Origin: DAXETY01 sp051155755
Lineage (GTDB): Bacteria > Desulfobacterota > Desulfobacteria > Desulfobacterales > SG8-13
NCBI GenBank assembly: GCA_051155755.1
Contig: DAXETY010000109.1
Span: forward strand, 1 to 30,060
DNA: 30,060 nt
Direction of reading: 5' to 3'
In this document: positions 23,544-29,842 of the stretch, in pieces
How the letters are laid out: each line of letters starts with the position of its first letter
Numbering within the stretch: position 1 is the first letter of the stretch
Notes under the pieces: model-generated
Told to the model about the DNA's origin: nothing
Seen by the model: the letters and a program-made list of their open reading frames with translations, nothing else
The model's database searches: none
Made by a program: the position numbers and the translations under genes

Positions 23544-24637
23544 AAAGCGTTCTTTGGTTTTTGATTGGCTGCGGTCTCTGGATCGCGGTCGCGCCGGCAG
23601 TGGCCGCGGAACCGCATGATTCCAGCCTCACGCGTGCAGGGGTGCATCGGCAAATGATCGACGCGGCCAGGGCCGAACACCTGCGGCTGGAAGCTTCCGG
23701 GCGTTTGTATCAAGACACATCCCTTGAGAGCTATCTCAACGGGCTCGCCGATCGATTGATCGAGACCACCGAAGCCGATGCGGCGGAAGCTCGGGTCCAT
23801 GTCATTCGCGATCCGTACTTGAAGGCCTATGCCTTGCCCGGCGGATTTTGCTATGTAAGCACCGGTATGCTGGCGCGGATCGAAAACGAAGCGCAACTGG
23901 CCTCGCTGCTGGGACATGAAATTGCGCACATCCTTCACCGCCACGCACTCAGCGGCGTCCGGTACCTGCATAACGAAACCCCGGGAAAAGAGGATTTTTC
24001 GATCACGGCCGACTACCGGCTGAAGGCGGAAATCGAAGCCGATCGCGACAGTCTGCACATGGTGGTGCGGGCGGGATACGATCCGCGGGAAACCATCCGC
24101 CTCTACGCTCATCTTCAGGATGAACTGGCCCTGGAAAAGGCTGAAGAGCCGATTTTCAGCCGGACGCATCCACGGCTCAGCCGCCGGATCGAGATGTTTC
24201 AGGAAATGGTCGCCGCCCTGCCGAAAGAAGTCTGCAATGGTCACACTGGAAGCGACACCTTTCGGCAACACCTGCTGCCGGTGATGCTGGACAACGCCGA
24301 GATGGACATCGGAGTCGGCCGATTTCCCCAGGCGCGGATCACACTTGTCAGATATCTCGAATCGGTTCCCTACGACGCCAAAGCGCATTTCCTGATGGGA
24401 GAAATCCATCGCCAGCAAGGCCGTTCAGATGACCTGCGTCGGGCCCGAACCTGCTACCAACGGGCGATCGAAATCGATGCCGGTTACGCCGAACCGCATC
24501 GTGCACTGGGGCTGATGTGTTACAAGGCCGGCGAGACCGCCGCCGCCCGGTATTACCTCGAGGCCAGTCTGGCACTGGCGCCCGAGTCGATGGACAATGC
24601 TTACATCCGTCATTATTTGAGTCGGTTGGCGCCCTGA
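23540..24637 (+). CDS. Exported M48 metalloprotease with C-terminal TPR repeats (BepA-like)
   Basis: A 365-residue periplasmic zinc protease. A signal peptide covers residues 1-23 (LIGCGLWIAVAPAVAAEP). The zinc motif HEIAH is at residues 126-130, with the third ligand expected at E166 in EIEADRDSLHM; ALPGGFCYVSTGML (98-111) is the conserved strand before it. The C-terminal 110 residues are TPR-like helices (AHFLMGEIHRQQGRS, CYQRAIEIDAGYAEPHRALG). The same domain order in BepA/YfgC serves outer-membrane protein assembly and quality control, so a similar role is likely. Translation begins at TTG 23540 overlapping the stop of the lipoprotein gene, with GGAGG eight bases upstream; that ribosome site decides the unusual start. 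Confidence 0.9.
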   Translation: MKSVLWFLIGCGLWIAVAPAVAAEPHDSSLTRAGVHRQMIDAARAEHLRLEASGRLYQDTSLESYLNGLADRLIETTEADAAEARVHVIRDPYLKAYALPGGFCYVSTGMLARIENEAQLASLLGHEIAHILHRHALSGVRYLHNETPGKEDFSITADYRLKAEIEADRDSLHMVVRAGYDPRETIRLYAHLQDELALEKAEEPIFSRTHPRLSRRIEMFQEMVAALPKEVCNGHTGSDTFRQHLLPVMLDNAEMDIGVGRFPQARITLVRYLESVPYDAKAHFLMGEIHRQQGRSDDLRRARTCYQRAIEIDAGYAEPHRALGLMCYKAGETAAARYYLEASLALAPESMDNAYIRHYLSRLAP

Positions 24638-24842
24638 CACGCCTCTGATGTGCGGTTGTGTATTTCAGTGCACGTGGGCGTTGCGGAAGCTCGGGCGGAC
24701 GTCTTCAGCGGGAGGCGATGAATCCGGACCGCCCCGGTTTCGGTGACGTCGGAAACGGCCGAAACCAAAGCGGCTCATTTCCGGTGGACCATGAGATGTA
24801 CATCTTTCACACCGGAGCGGGCAGCGAAAGCAATGGGAAAAA

Positions 24843-25400
24843 ATGATGCCCAACTCATGGAAACCGGCGCTGTTAACGAGCCTTTGTTTGTTTCTGCTGG
24901 GAGCCTGCGCTGTATGGAAGCCGGTGGAAGGCCCTTTGCAGATGGAGAATTATTCCGTGGAGGTTCCCGACGGCTGGATGCGATTCGATACCGATGCCTA
25001 TGTGATGATATCGCGCGACGGACCTTTTTTACAGTATGTGCTGTTGCAGGAAAGACCCCTTCGGCAACCGTTTCGGCATACCCGCAAAACCTTCTCCCCG
25101 GAGATGCTGGCTCCGGACGCCGCCCGGATCGTTATCGACGATCTGCAAGCCGATCCGGCCTTGTCCGGCTTTGAAATTTTGTCCAATGAGCCGGCGGTAA
25201 TCGACCAGCAAGAAGGCTTCAAGCTTGTGTTTCGCTATCAGAATCGAAACGGCCTGTTGCTGCAGACAGTCTATTACGGTTTCATTCGTGCGCCTTTTTT
25301 TTACAGTCTGCGCTATACCTCGGTCGAACGGCATTATTTCCAGAAAGATTTAGTTGTATTCGAAGAGATTCGCAGATCCTTCCAACATGTTTCAAACTGA
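24843..25400 (+). CDS. Lipoprotein of unknown function
   Basis: A 185-residue lipoprotein: the signal LLTSLCLFLLGAC (lipobox LGAC, cysteine at about residue 22) is followed by a globular domain. The mature part has YSVEVPDGWMRFDTDAYVMISRDGP, RFDT and repeated aromatic strands (LQTVYYGFIRAPFFYSLRY), and ends in a helix (VVFEEIRRSF). The pattern of a PsbP/Mog1-like alpha-beta sandwich is possible: GWMRFD near the start and a final helix after YTSVERHYF. I do not recognise a family with confidence. Two consecutive ATG codons (24843, 24846) follow GGGAAAAA. The 205 bases upstream hold no convincing gene, and the neighbour downstream faces the opposite way. Confidence 0.78.
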   Translation: MMPNSWKPALLTSLCLFLLGACAVWKPVEGPLQMENYSVEVPDGWMRFDTDAYVMISRDGPFLQYVLLQERPLRQPFRHTRKTFSPEMLAPDAARIVIDDLQADPALSGFEILSNEPAVIDQQEGFKLVFRYQNRNGLLLQTVYYGFIRAPFFYSLRYTSVERHYFQKDLVVFEEIRRSFQHVSN

Positions 25401-25427
25401 GCTCGAGGCTATGTTCCAGGCACGCAT

Positions 25428-25631
25428 TTAGAACAGCATAAGGGCAAGCAGAAAGCCGAATGCGGCGGATAGAAGCATGAGAATTGCGGTACGCACCAAT
25501 GTCGGCCGCCGGTTGACGGCGTCCGGTCGTACGTAAAGAATACGCCGTTCTTCGGATGAAATTTGCGAAGCAATCGAAACCTTTCCAGCGGCCTCCGAAT
25601 CTTCCTTCAGGTGATCACGAACGAAACCCAT
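25428..25631 (-). CDS. Small tail-anchored membrane protein
   Basis: A 67-residue protein: a charged soluble part (MGFVRDHLKEDSEAAGKVSI, SSEERRILYVRPDAVNRRP) followed by one C-terminal membrane helix (TAILMLLSAAFGFLLALMLF). The family is unknown. Support comes from the GAGGG ribosome site before ATG 25631, a well-spaced promoter upstream and the clear topology. It may anchor or regulate a membrane complex. It converges with the lipoprotein gene that ends at 25400. Confidence 0.6.
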   Translation of the reverse strand: MGFVRDHLKEDSEAAGKVSIASQISSEERRILYVRPDAVNRRPTLVRTAILMLLSAAFGFLLALMLF

Positions 25632-25702
25632 AAGCCCTCGCGGAGTCTTGCCCGATTCGCCTGATGCGCTTCGACGGGCGTCAATTATTTCTTCTTTGTG
25701 AT

Positions 25703-25731
25703 ATCCTAGTAAAAAAACCGACCCAGGTCAA
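25703..25731 (-). promoter_or_regulatory. Sigma-70 promoter for the tail-anchored protein
   Basis: Minus strand TTGACC (25726-25731), a 17-base spacer and TAGGAT (25703-25708), about 75 bases before the ATG at 25631. The spacer holds seven T in a row. Confidence 0.5.
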
Positions 25732-25814
25732 GGCCGTCGATGCAAGATTCACAAAGGACAGCCGTAGCCACCGGAATCCATCGACTCGAAACGATATCAG
25801 TAAGCTGTTTATCA

Positions 25815-25994
25815 TCAATGGTCTTTGCGGCCTTCAAGGGCCCGCCGCAGACGCTCGCGCTCCGCCTTGATTTTGCGCAGACGATCCTGCAGCTCGGACT
25901 TCTGATCATCCGGAGCCGTTTTCAGAGCCCTTTCAAGCTGCTCCGCTTCACGGATCAGGCCATACAAATTTCTGGCCAGCAACCGAATCGACAT
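25815..25994 (-). CDS. Small coiled-coil protein
   Basis: A 59-residue, highly charged helical protein (MSIRLLARNLYGLIREAEQL, ending in LRRALEGRKDH). Leu and hydrophobic residues recur with heptad spacing from about residue 10 to 55, so a coiled coil or helical hairpin is expected. I have a memory of similar short MSIRxLARxLY proteins in deltaproteobacteria but no known role. The open frame extends to 26033; ATG 25994 (MSIRLLAR) is preferred because the upstream residues look unrelated and a GATGGAA site lies before it. Confidence 0.55.
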   Translation of the reverse strand: MSIRLLARNLYGLIREAEQLERALKTAPDDQKSELQDRLRKIKAERERLRRALEGRKDH

Positions 25995-26352
25995 CGCAGT
26001 TCCATCTACGGTTCGAGACGCACACGTTGACACGGACGTTTCTCATCAGTTAATGGATATCAAAATATCTTCCGATTTGCGAACCGAATCGGAGACGGCC
26101 GGATATCGAACCGCATGTTGCCGCCGCTGAGATCTGCACATGCCGCCGGAGCGAAAGAACGTCAACGGGTTTTTTCGCACCCGGGAGAAATTCACAGCGT
26201 TTACTGCCCGCGCCCCCGGCCCTGCGTTCCGGCACTCCGTGTGCCAGCCTCAGCATCGGCGATGTTCGAATGCGTCTCTGCTACCGATAGCGCCCCATAC
26301 CGGTTCTTTTCGATGAAATCCGGCATAACGATGGTTACCGCATGGACCAGAC
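25995..26352. other. Intergenic stretch without a recognised gene
   Basis: In this 358-base gap between divergent small genes, the open frames are short, overlap on both strands and have arginine/proline-rich, non-protein-like compositions. Two short inverted repeats are visible (GATAT-CAAA-ATATC near 26055 and CCGATT...AATCGG near 26077-26097). No good promoter was seen. Confidence 0.45.
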
Positions 26353-26550
26353 ATGAAGCCGCCTTTATCGGAAAAGGCATTGCAGCTGTTGGGAACGGAT
26401 GAGATTCCGGGCCGCCCATCGCAGCAGGAGAAATTTTTTATCCGGATTTTGGAATTGGCAGAAGTCAACGGAGAGGATTGGGTTCGGGCGCATCGGCGCA
26501 TCTTGATAGAGCAGTGGAGCCAGGCCCTGGAGAAGGGTTGGGTGCGATAG
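26353..26550 (+). CDS. Small soluble orphan protein
   Basis: A 65-residue protein, not recognised: LSEKALQLLGTDEIPGRPSQ, then QEKFFIRILELAEVNGEDWV and RAHRRILIEQWSQALEKGWV. It appears to be entirely helical with three predicted helices and a normal charge pattern, which argues that it is translated. The ribosome site before ATG 26353 is weak (GGACCAGAC), so the start and even the gene are uncertain. Nothing in the neighbourhood suggests a role. Confidence 0.5.
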   Translation: MKPPLSEKALQLLGTDEIPGRPSQQEKFFIRILELAEVNGEDWVRAHRRILIEQWSQALEKGWVR

Positions 26551-26784
26551 CCCAGCCGTACCCTCGGTTGCCGGCAAGCAAAATTTTATTTACCATTGAC
26601 ATGAAAAATAAAATATGGTTTTCATAAAGTTTAGCCCTTAACAGGCTTGACTGTGAATTCTGATTGCCTAATTTGTACTCGTTTTTTTTGGAACCTGAGT
26701 GATCGAAGCGAAAGCCGATTGTGATGTGCGTGTGGCATCGTAACCGTAATAAAAAACCGCATTCCATTTTTATCATCCCCCTGC

Positions 26785-26815
26785 AAGAGCGGACCCGAAA
26801 CGGGTCCGCTCTTTT
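26785..26815 (+). terminator. Intrinsic terminator just upstream of a gene (attenuator or end of a small RNA)
   Basis: A 13-base perfect stem (AAGAGCGGACCCG with CGGGTCCGCTCTT) around AAA, ending in TTTT. No gene on the plus strand ends nearby (the last stops at 26550), and the next gene's ribosome site begins only 17 bases later. The preceding 230 AT-richer bases carry TTGACA (26596-26601) and TTGACT (26647-26652) but no well-placed -10 box. Confidence 0.8.
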
Positions 26816-26847
26816 CATTAGGGACCTCGAAAAAGGAGGCGAAGTTG

Positions 26848-27102
26848 ATGTTTTTCGAAGCGATTTTTCAGCCGTCCGACACGCGTGGGTACAAAGCTGA
26901 AGCCAAGCAGATCGTGGGTAAAAAAGTGGCCGTTCAGGACGGCTGGGTTGTTGAAGAAGGTCCGAATAAGGGTCAGCAGGGTTATTATCTGCCCGGTTCG
27001 ACCATCGGGTTGATTCCAGCTTGCGACCTCAAAGAAATCAAGAATATTCCTTACGTCCAGTGGCGTGAAATCCACGATCGGACTCAGATCGAAAATCCGT
27101 AA
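26848..27102 (+). CDS. Small orphan protein downstream of a terminator
   Basis: An 84-residue soluble protein of unknown family: MFFEAIFQPSDTRGYKAEAK, then GKKVAVQDGWVVEEGPNKGQQGYYLPGSTIGLIPACDLKEIKNI. Alternating hydrophobic residues and glycines suggest a small beta barrel. The AAAAGGAGG ribosome site at eight bases from ATG 26848 is excellent. A strong intrinsic terminator ends 32 bases before the start, so expression may depend on read-through of the terminator (attenuation) or on a promoter hidden in the terminator region. Confidence 0.7.
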   Translation: MFFEAIFQPSDTRGYKAEAKQIVGKKVAVQDGWVVEEGPNKGQQGYYLPGSTIGLIPACDLKEIKNIPYVQWREIHDRTQIENP

Positions 27103-27348
27103 GTCACCTCCGGCGAACCGGTTGAATGGATACGATTTTGGCAGCTGGCCGCATGCCGGCGCATCGGTTTACTTCTTCGCTCTATCGGAGATACGCGATC
27201 GTTTTGATTTGCCGTTTTCCGAAAAATTTGTTGGTCGAATCCACGCCCTCCCGTCTCGCACCTGGACCGGCACGCATCATGTAGGCTGCCGGACACGTCG
27301 CAACCAAATTGGTCTATTCATAAAAACTGTTGCGATAGATAAATTTTT

Positions 27349-27368
27349 TTGTTATGCAATATAAACAT
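27349..27368 (+). promoter_or_regulatory. Candidate operator upstream of the S24 repressor
   Basis: TTGTTAT-GCAATA-TAAACAT, that is TTGTT-N10-AACAT, lies about 150 bases before the repressor ATG. It overlaps an extended -10-like TGTTATGCA element and a TATAAA. The same half-sites with the same spacing recur after the repressor gene at 28235-28254. It is the clearest signal in the 415-base gap 27103-27517. Confidence 0.45.
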
Positions 27369-27398
27369 CGGTGTTCGCCCTGCGGGCGATTGCCGATG
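27366..27398 (+). other. Symmetric leader hairpin before the S24 repressor
   Basis: CATCGG-TGT-TCGCCC-TGC-GGGCGA-TTG-CCGATG: two perfect 6-base stems separated by a 3x3 internal loop, closed by a 3-base loop. It begins inside the candidate operator and would form in the 5' leader of the repressor mRNA. No T-run follows. Confidence 0.45.
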
Positions 27399-27517
27399 CG
27401 AAGCCGAAATTGTTTGACGGCGGGGCCGCCGGATCGGAAACGGATCGGTTTATTTATGTCATGTTCGGTTTGCCGCGGTTGGCGGTCTCTTACGAAAATG
27501 CGCAAGGAGACGAGTCC

Positions 27518-28168
27518 ATGGGACCATCGAATTTTGAATCTTTTCTACAGCGTATTTTTCGCGAAGCCGGTCTTCAATCCCAGACGGAGCTGGCCGAGGC
27601 TCTGGGAATCAACCGATCGGCTGTTACCCAAGCGCGCAGAAAGGACTCGGTTCCGGCGCGCTGGATTCTTCAACTCCACCGGCGCTACGGTTTTTCACCG
27701 CAGTGGATCGAATTCGGAAACGGGCCCGTTTTTTCCGACGCCGCACGCGATGGTGACGCCTATACCAAGGTGCCCAAAGTCAAGGCTCGTCTGAGCGCCG
27801 GCGGCGGTTCTTTTGAAATCGGGTCGGAAATCCAGGGGTACTATTCATTTCGTCAGGACTGGATGCATACCAAAGGTGCACCCGAGCACATGGTTCTGAT
27901 GGATATTTTCGGCAACAGCATGGAGCCGGAACTCAAAGACGGCGACACCGTTCTGATCGATACGTCTCAAAAAGATATCCTGGCCGGAGCGATCTATGCC
28001 GTTGGCGTTGACGACACGATTCTGGTCAAGCGGATCGAAAAGCATCCTCAAAAGCTCGTGCTGTTGAGCGACAACAAGGATTATGCGCCGGTCTATCTGG
28101 CCGGTGGCGATTCGACCAGTGTACGGGTGATCGGCAAGGTCCTGTGGGTTGGCCGGGAATTTCGCTGA
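27518..28168 (+). CDS. Phage CI-type / S24 self-cleaving transcriptional repressor
   Basis: A 216-residue regulator. Residues about 5-65 are a CI-like helix-turn-helix (AGLQSQTELAEALGINRSAV, with the SPQWIEFGNGPVF end typical of phage CI repressors). From about residue 120 the S24/LexA peptidase domain follows: serine S134 in FGNSMEPELKDGD and lysine K171 in ILVKRIEKH. An Ala-Gly bond (A94-G95 in RLSAGGGSFE) lies where RecA-stimulated self-cleavage would cut. ATG 27518 follows AAGGAG. No integrase or phage structural gene is nearby, so it is probably a domesticated or stand-alone stress regulator. The next gene is a tiny zinc-ribbon protein with a matching operator, a likely target. Confidence 0.9.
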   Translation: MGPSNFESFLQRIFREAGLQSQTELAEALGINRSAVTQARRKDSVPARWILQLHRRYGFSPQWIEFGNGPVFSDAARDGDAYTKVPKVKARLSAGGGSFEIGSEIQGYYSFRQDWMHTKGAPEHMVLMDIFGNSMEPELKDGDTVLIDTSQKDILAGAIYAVGVDDTILVKRIEKHPQKLVLLSDNKDYAPVYLAGGDSTSVRVIGKVLWVGREFR

Positions 28169-28234
28169 TCGGTTCTGGTTCAAGGGTGATCGGAAAACAT
28201 GGGGCAGTGCTGAGAGGCATTTTTTTTGGTCTGT

Positions 28235-28262
28235 TTGTTTATAAAACTAAACAATTTGTTTA
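28235..28262 (+). promoter_or_regulatory. Cluster of half-sites before the zinc-ribbon gene
   Basis: TTGTTTA (28235-28241), TAAACAA (28248-28254) and TTGTTTA (28256-28262), overlapping TATAAA (28240-28245), a possible -10 box. The first two form a perfect 7-base inverted repeat, TTGTTTA-N6-TAAACAA, sharing core and spacing with the site before the S24 repressor. The cluster lies 24 bases before the small gene's ATG. Confidence 0.5.
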
Positions 28263-28285
28263 TCTAAAGCTTCGGAGGTGGCCTT

Positions 28286-28450
28286 ATGCAACGGCGATTT
28301 TGTCAATGCGGCGGATCGGTATGGGTTCAATACGTACTTTGTGCCAACCGGTGCCGGACCCTGTTCTGGTTGACGCGGCAATGCAACGGGACCGCATTGC
28401 TCCGCTGTCCCTGCTGCGGGCGGCGGTTGAACATCGACGATCTGCGGTGA
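28286..28450 (+). CDS. Small zinc-ribbon protein (54 residues)
   Basis: A 54-residue protein with eight cysteines: CQC at residues 6-8, CANRC (19-23), C33 and CPCCGRRL (41-48). The paired knuckles CxC and CPCCGRR fit a zinc ribbon; a bound zinc would make it a DNA, RNA or protein contact module. It is too short for standard ORF cut-offs, but TTCGGAGGTGG gives an excellent ribosome site before ATG 28286, and the palindromic half-sites just upstream match those of the S24 repressor gene ending 117 bases earlier. The family is not recognised. Function is inferred only as part of the repressor's regulon. Confidence 0.65.
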   Translation: MQRRFCQCGGSVWVQYVLCANRCRTLFWLTRQCNGTALLRCPCCGRRLNIDDLR

Positions 28451-28624
28451 AAAATATTCCTTTCCATCATGTGGCCGGCATGAGGATCCGGCCCCGGGCT
28501 GGAATGCCGCCGCGGTACCATGGACAAATCCACCGCGCAGTCGCTAAATTTCGAGGAGCTGAAATTGCGGCTGCGCGGCAAATCCGGAACAATGCTGGAA
28601 CACCGCTCAGGGAGGTATCCGCAC

Positions 28625-28795
28625 ATGGTTCGATTTGAAGAGTATTCCACCTACGATGAAATTTTCGAATATCACGGTGGCACCACCATCCAGCGAACCC
28701 GCAAAAAACTCGGTGAAACCGTGTGGCAGGACTGGCTCATGTTCGATTCGGTGGAGGCCGCCATCGAGTACTTCAACAATTGCTGTGAGGCCTGA
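28625..28795 (+). CDS. Small orphan protein
   Basis: A 56-residue soluble protein of unknown family: MVRFEEYSTYDEIFEYHGGT, then QRTRKKLGETVWQDWLMFDS and VEAAIEYFNNCCEA, with two adjacent cysteines at the end. The mix of beta-like and helical segments looks like a real domain. AGGGAGG lies nine bases before ATG 28625, which decides this start. The frame is also open from ATG 28520 (91 residues), whose extra 35 residues (FEELKLRLRGKSGTM) are plausible but lack a ribosome site. It follows the zinc-ribbon gene on the same strand and could be cotranscribed. Confidence 0.6.
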   Translation: MVRFEEYSTYDEIFEYHGGTTIQRTRKKLGETVWQDWLMFDSVEAAIEYFNNCCEA

Positions 28796-28861
28796 GGGGT
28801 GGGATTCTGCCGGGGGGTCATCCCCGCCTTCAAGCGGTGGGCATGAACCGGATGGACACCC

Positions 28862-29770
28862 TTATTCGGCGCGCATGGCAGGTGAATTCAACCGGCGGTG
28901 AAATTCGCGTTCCAAATAATGCACTTCACGACGCCGTTCCGGATCCAGAAACCACCGGTATAACGCATCCGAGGCCCTCGATGAGCGTCCAGCCAGGTTC
29001 ATTTCCAGCTCATACAGGGCCTCGACCGATTTGTCACAGACGGGATAGCGCTTTTCATCGACGTGGATCCGGTTGTCGAAAACGATCTGAGAAATGTTGT
29101 TGATGTCCACCAGCTTGATGATGCCCTCATCGGTAAGAATCAGGTTGCCGTCGCCGGCCAGATCCGGGATCAGGCCGGTTTCTTCGACCATCGTTTTGAC
29201 CGCATCGATAAATGCCTCGGCACTGGCACGGATGGTCTGGATCAAATTTTTGCGGTCCACCTCGCCGTCCATCCGGCGGGCGATGCGCGGGCGGATCAGG
29301 TTGTCGGCCAGTCGCTCTGCATTTAGATATCCCCATGGATCGACATTGAGACCCTCGATGTATTCCTGCAGACCACAGAGCAGGATATCATCGGTTCCGC
29401 AGATGCGGTAGGTTACCAGGAATTCATTAGAGTGCGCATAGCGGTCCGGGCCTAAGTAGTTTGCAATGGTGGTCACACGGCGCAGTTCCTCATAGGCGGC
29501 TGCGGGAGAGGAAAAGCGGGTGCGAAAAATGCGCAGCATCCGCACCGGTTTTGCGCGTGGGTACCACTTGATCCCGTCCGAAACGATGCCTTCTTTCTCG
29601 CGTTGGACATCGGCTGGATGCAGCAGTTCCAGAATGTGGGACCGTAATCCTTGACGGTAGTGCCGTCGGAATACATACGCCGGGGACGAGCGGATGAAAT
29701 TCAGACCCAGCACGTCTTCGGCGTTTAGATTCGCTTTTGTCCGGACATCGCTGCAGACGGGATCGTTCAT
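28862..29770 (-). CDS. Kinase-like orphan protein beside pspC
   Basis: A 302-residue cytoplasmic protein that I do not recognise as a named family but which has the layout of the protein-kinase-like fold: a helix-C-type glutamate in AAAYEELRRV (about E95), a hinge-like LQEYIEG (134-140), a catalytic-loop-like PDLAGDGNLIL (D203, N209) and a KLVDINN segment with D222 at the place of the DFG aspartate. The Asp-to-Asn spacing is six, one longer than in classical kinases. The N-terminal part lacks a clear glycine loop. ATG 29770 is used; a TTG three codons earlier is possible and neither has a strong ribosome site. It follows a PspC-type gene by 72 bases on the same strand, so an envelope-stress link is inferred. 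Confidence 0.7.
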   Translation of the reverse strand: MNDPVCSDVRTKANLNAEDVLGLNFIRSSPAYVFRRHYRQGLRSHILELLHPADVQREKEGIVSDGIKWYPRAKPVRMLRIFRTRFSSPAAAYEELRRVTTIANYLGPDRYAHSNEFLVTYRICGTDDILLCGLQEYIEGLNVDPWGYLNAERLADNLIRPRIARRMDGEVDRKNLIQTIRASAEAFIDAVKTMVEETGLIPDLAGDGNLILTDEGIIKLVDINNISQIVFDNRIHVDEKRYPVCDKSVEALYELEMNLAGRSSRASDALYRWFLDPERRREVHYLEREFHRRLNSPAMRAE

Positions 29771-29810
29771 GATCGGCAATTATCGATTGGCCTTCCGCGC
29801 GTTAAAGAAG

Positions 29811-29830
29811 GAGCAATCCAAAGGATTCTC
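29811..29830 (-). terminator. Weak hairpin between pspC and the kinase-like gene
   Basis: On the minus strand GAG-AATCC-TTT-GGATT-(G)-CTC forms a stem with one bulged base, followed by CTTCTTT. It may partly end transcription between the two genes. The tail is not a clean T-run. Confidence 0.3.
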
Positions 29831-29842
29831 ACAAGCGAACGG

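Noticed and set aside
23504..24418. 304-residue minus-strand ORF opposite the M48 gene
   Set aside because: The plus strand encodes HEIAH, a signal peptide and TPR repeats. The antisense frame has no recognisable domain.
24718..24846. Short plus-strand ORF (42 codons) overlapping the start of the lipoprotein gene
   Set aside because: GGGAGG lies too close to its ATG. The sequence (DVGNGRNQSG) is low-complexity and no family is apparent. A leader peptide is possible but unsupported.
28210..28227. Possible terminator after the S24 repressor (T8 at 28220-28227)
   Set aside because: The stem before the T-run (TGC...GCA) has only three base pairs, too weak to call.
27518..28450. Prophage remnant around the CI-like repressor
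   Set aside because: No integrase, terminase, portal, tail or lysis gene and no attachment-site repeats were seen within the window, so a stand-alone regulator is more economical.
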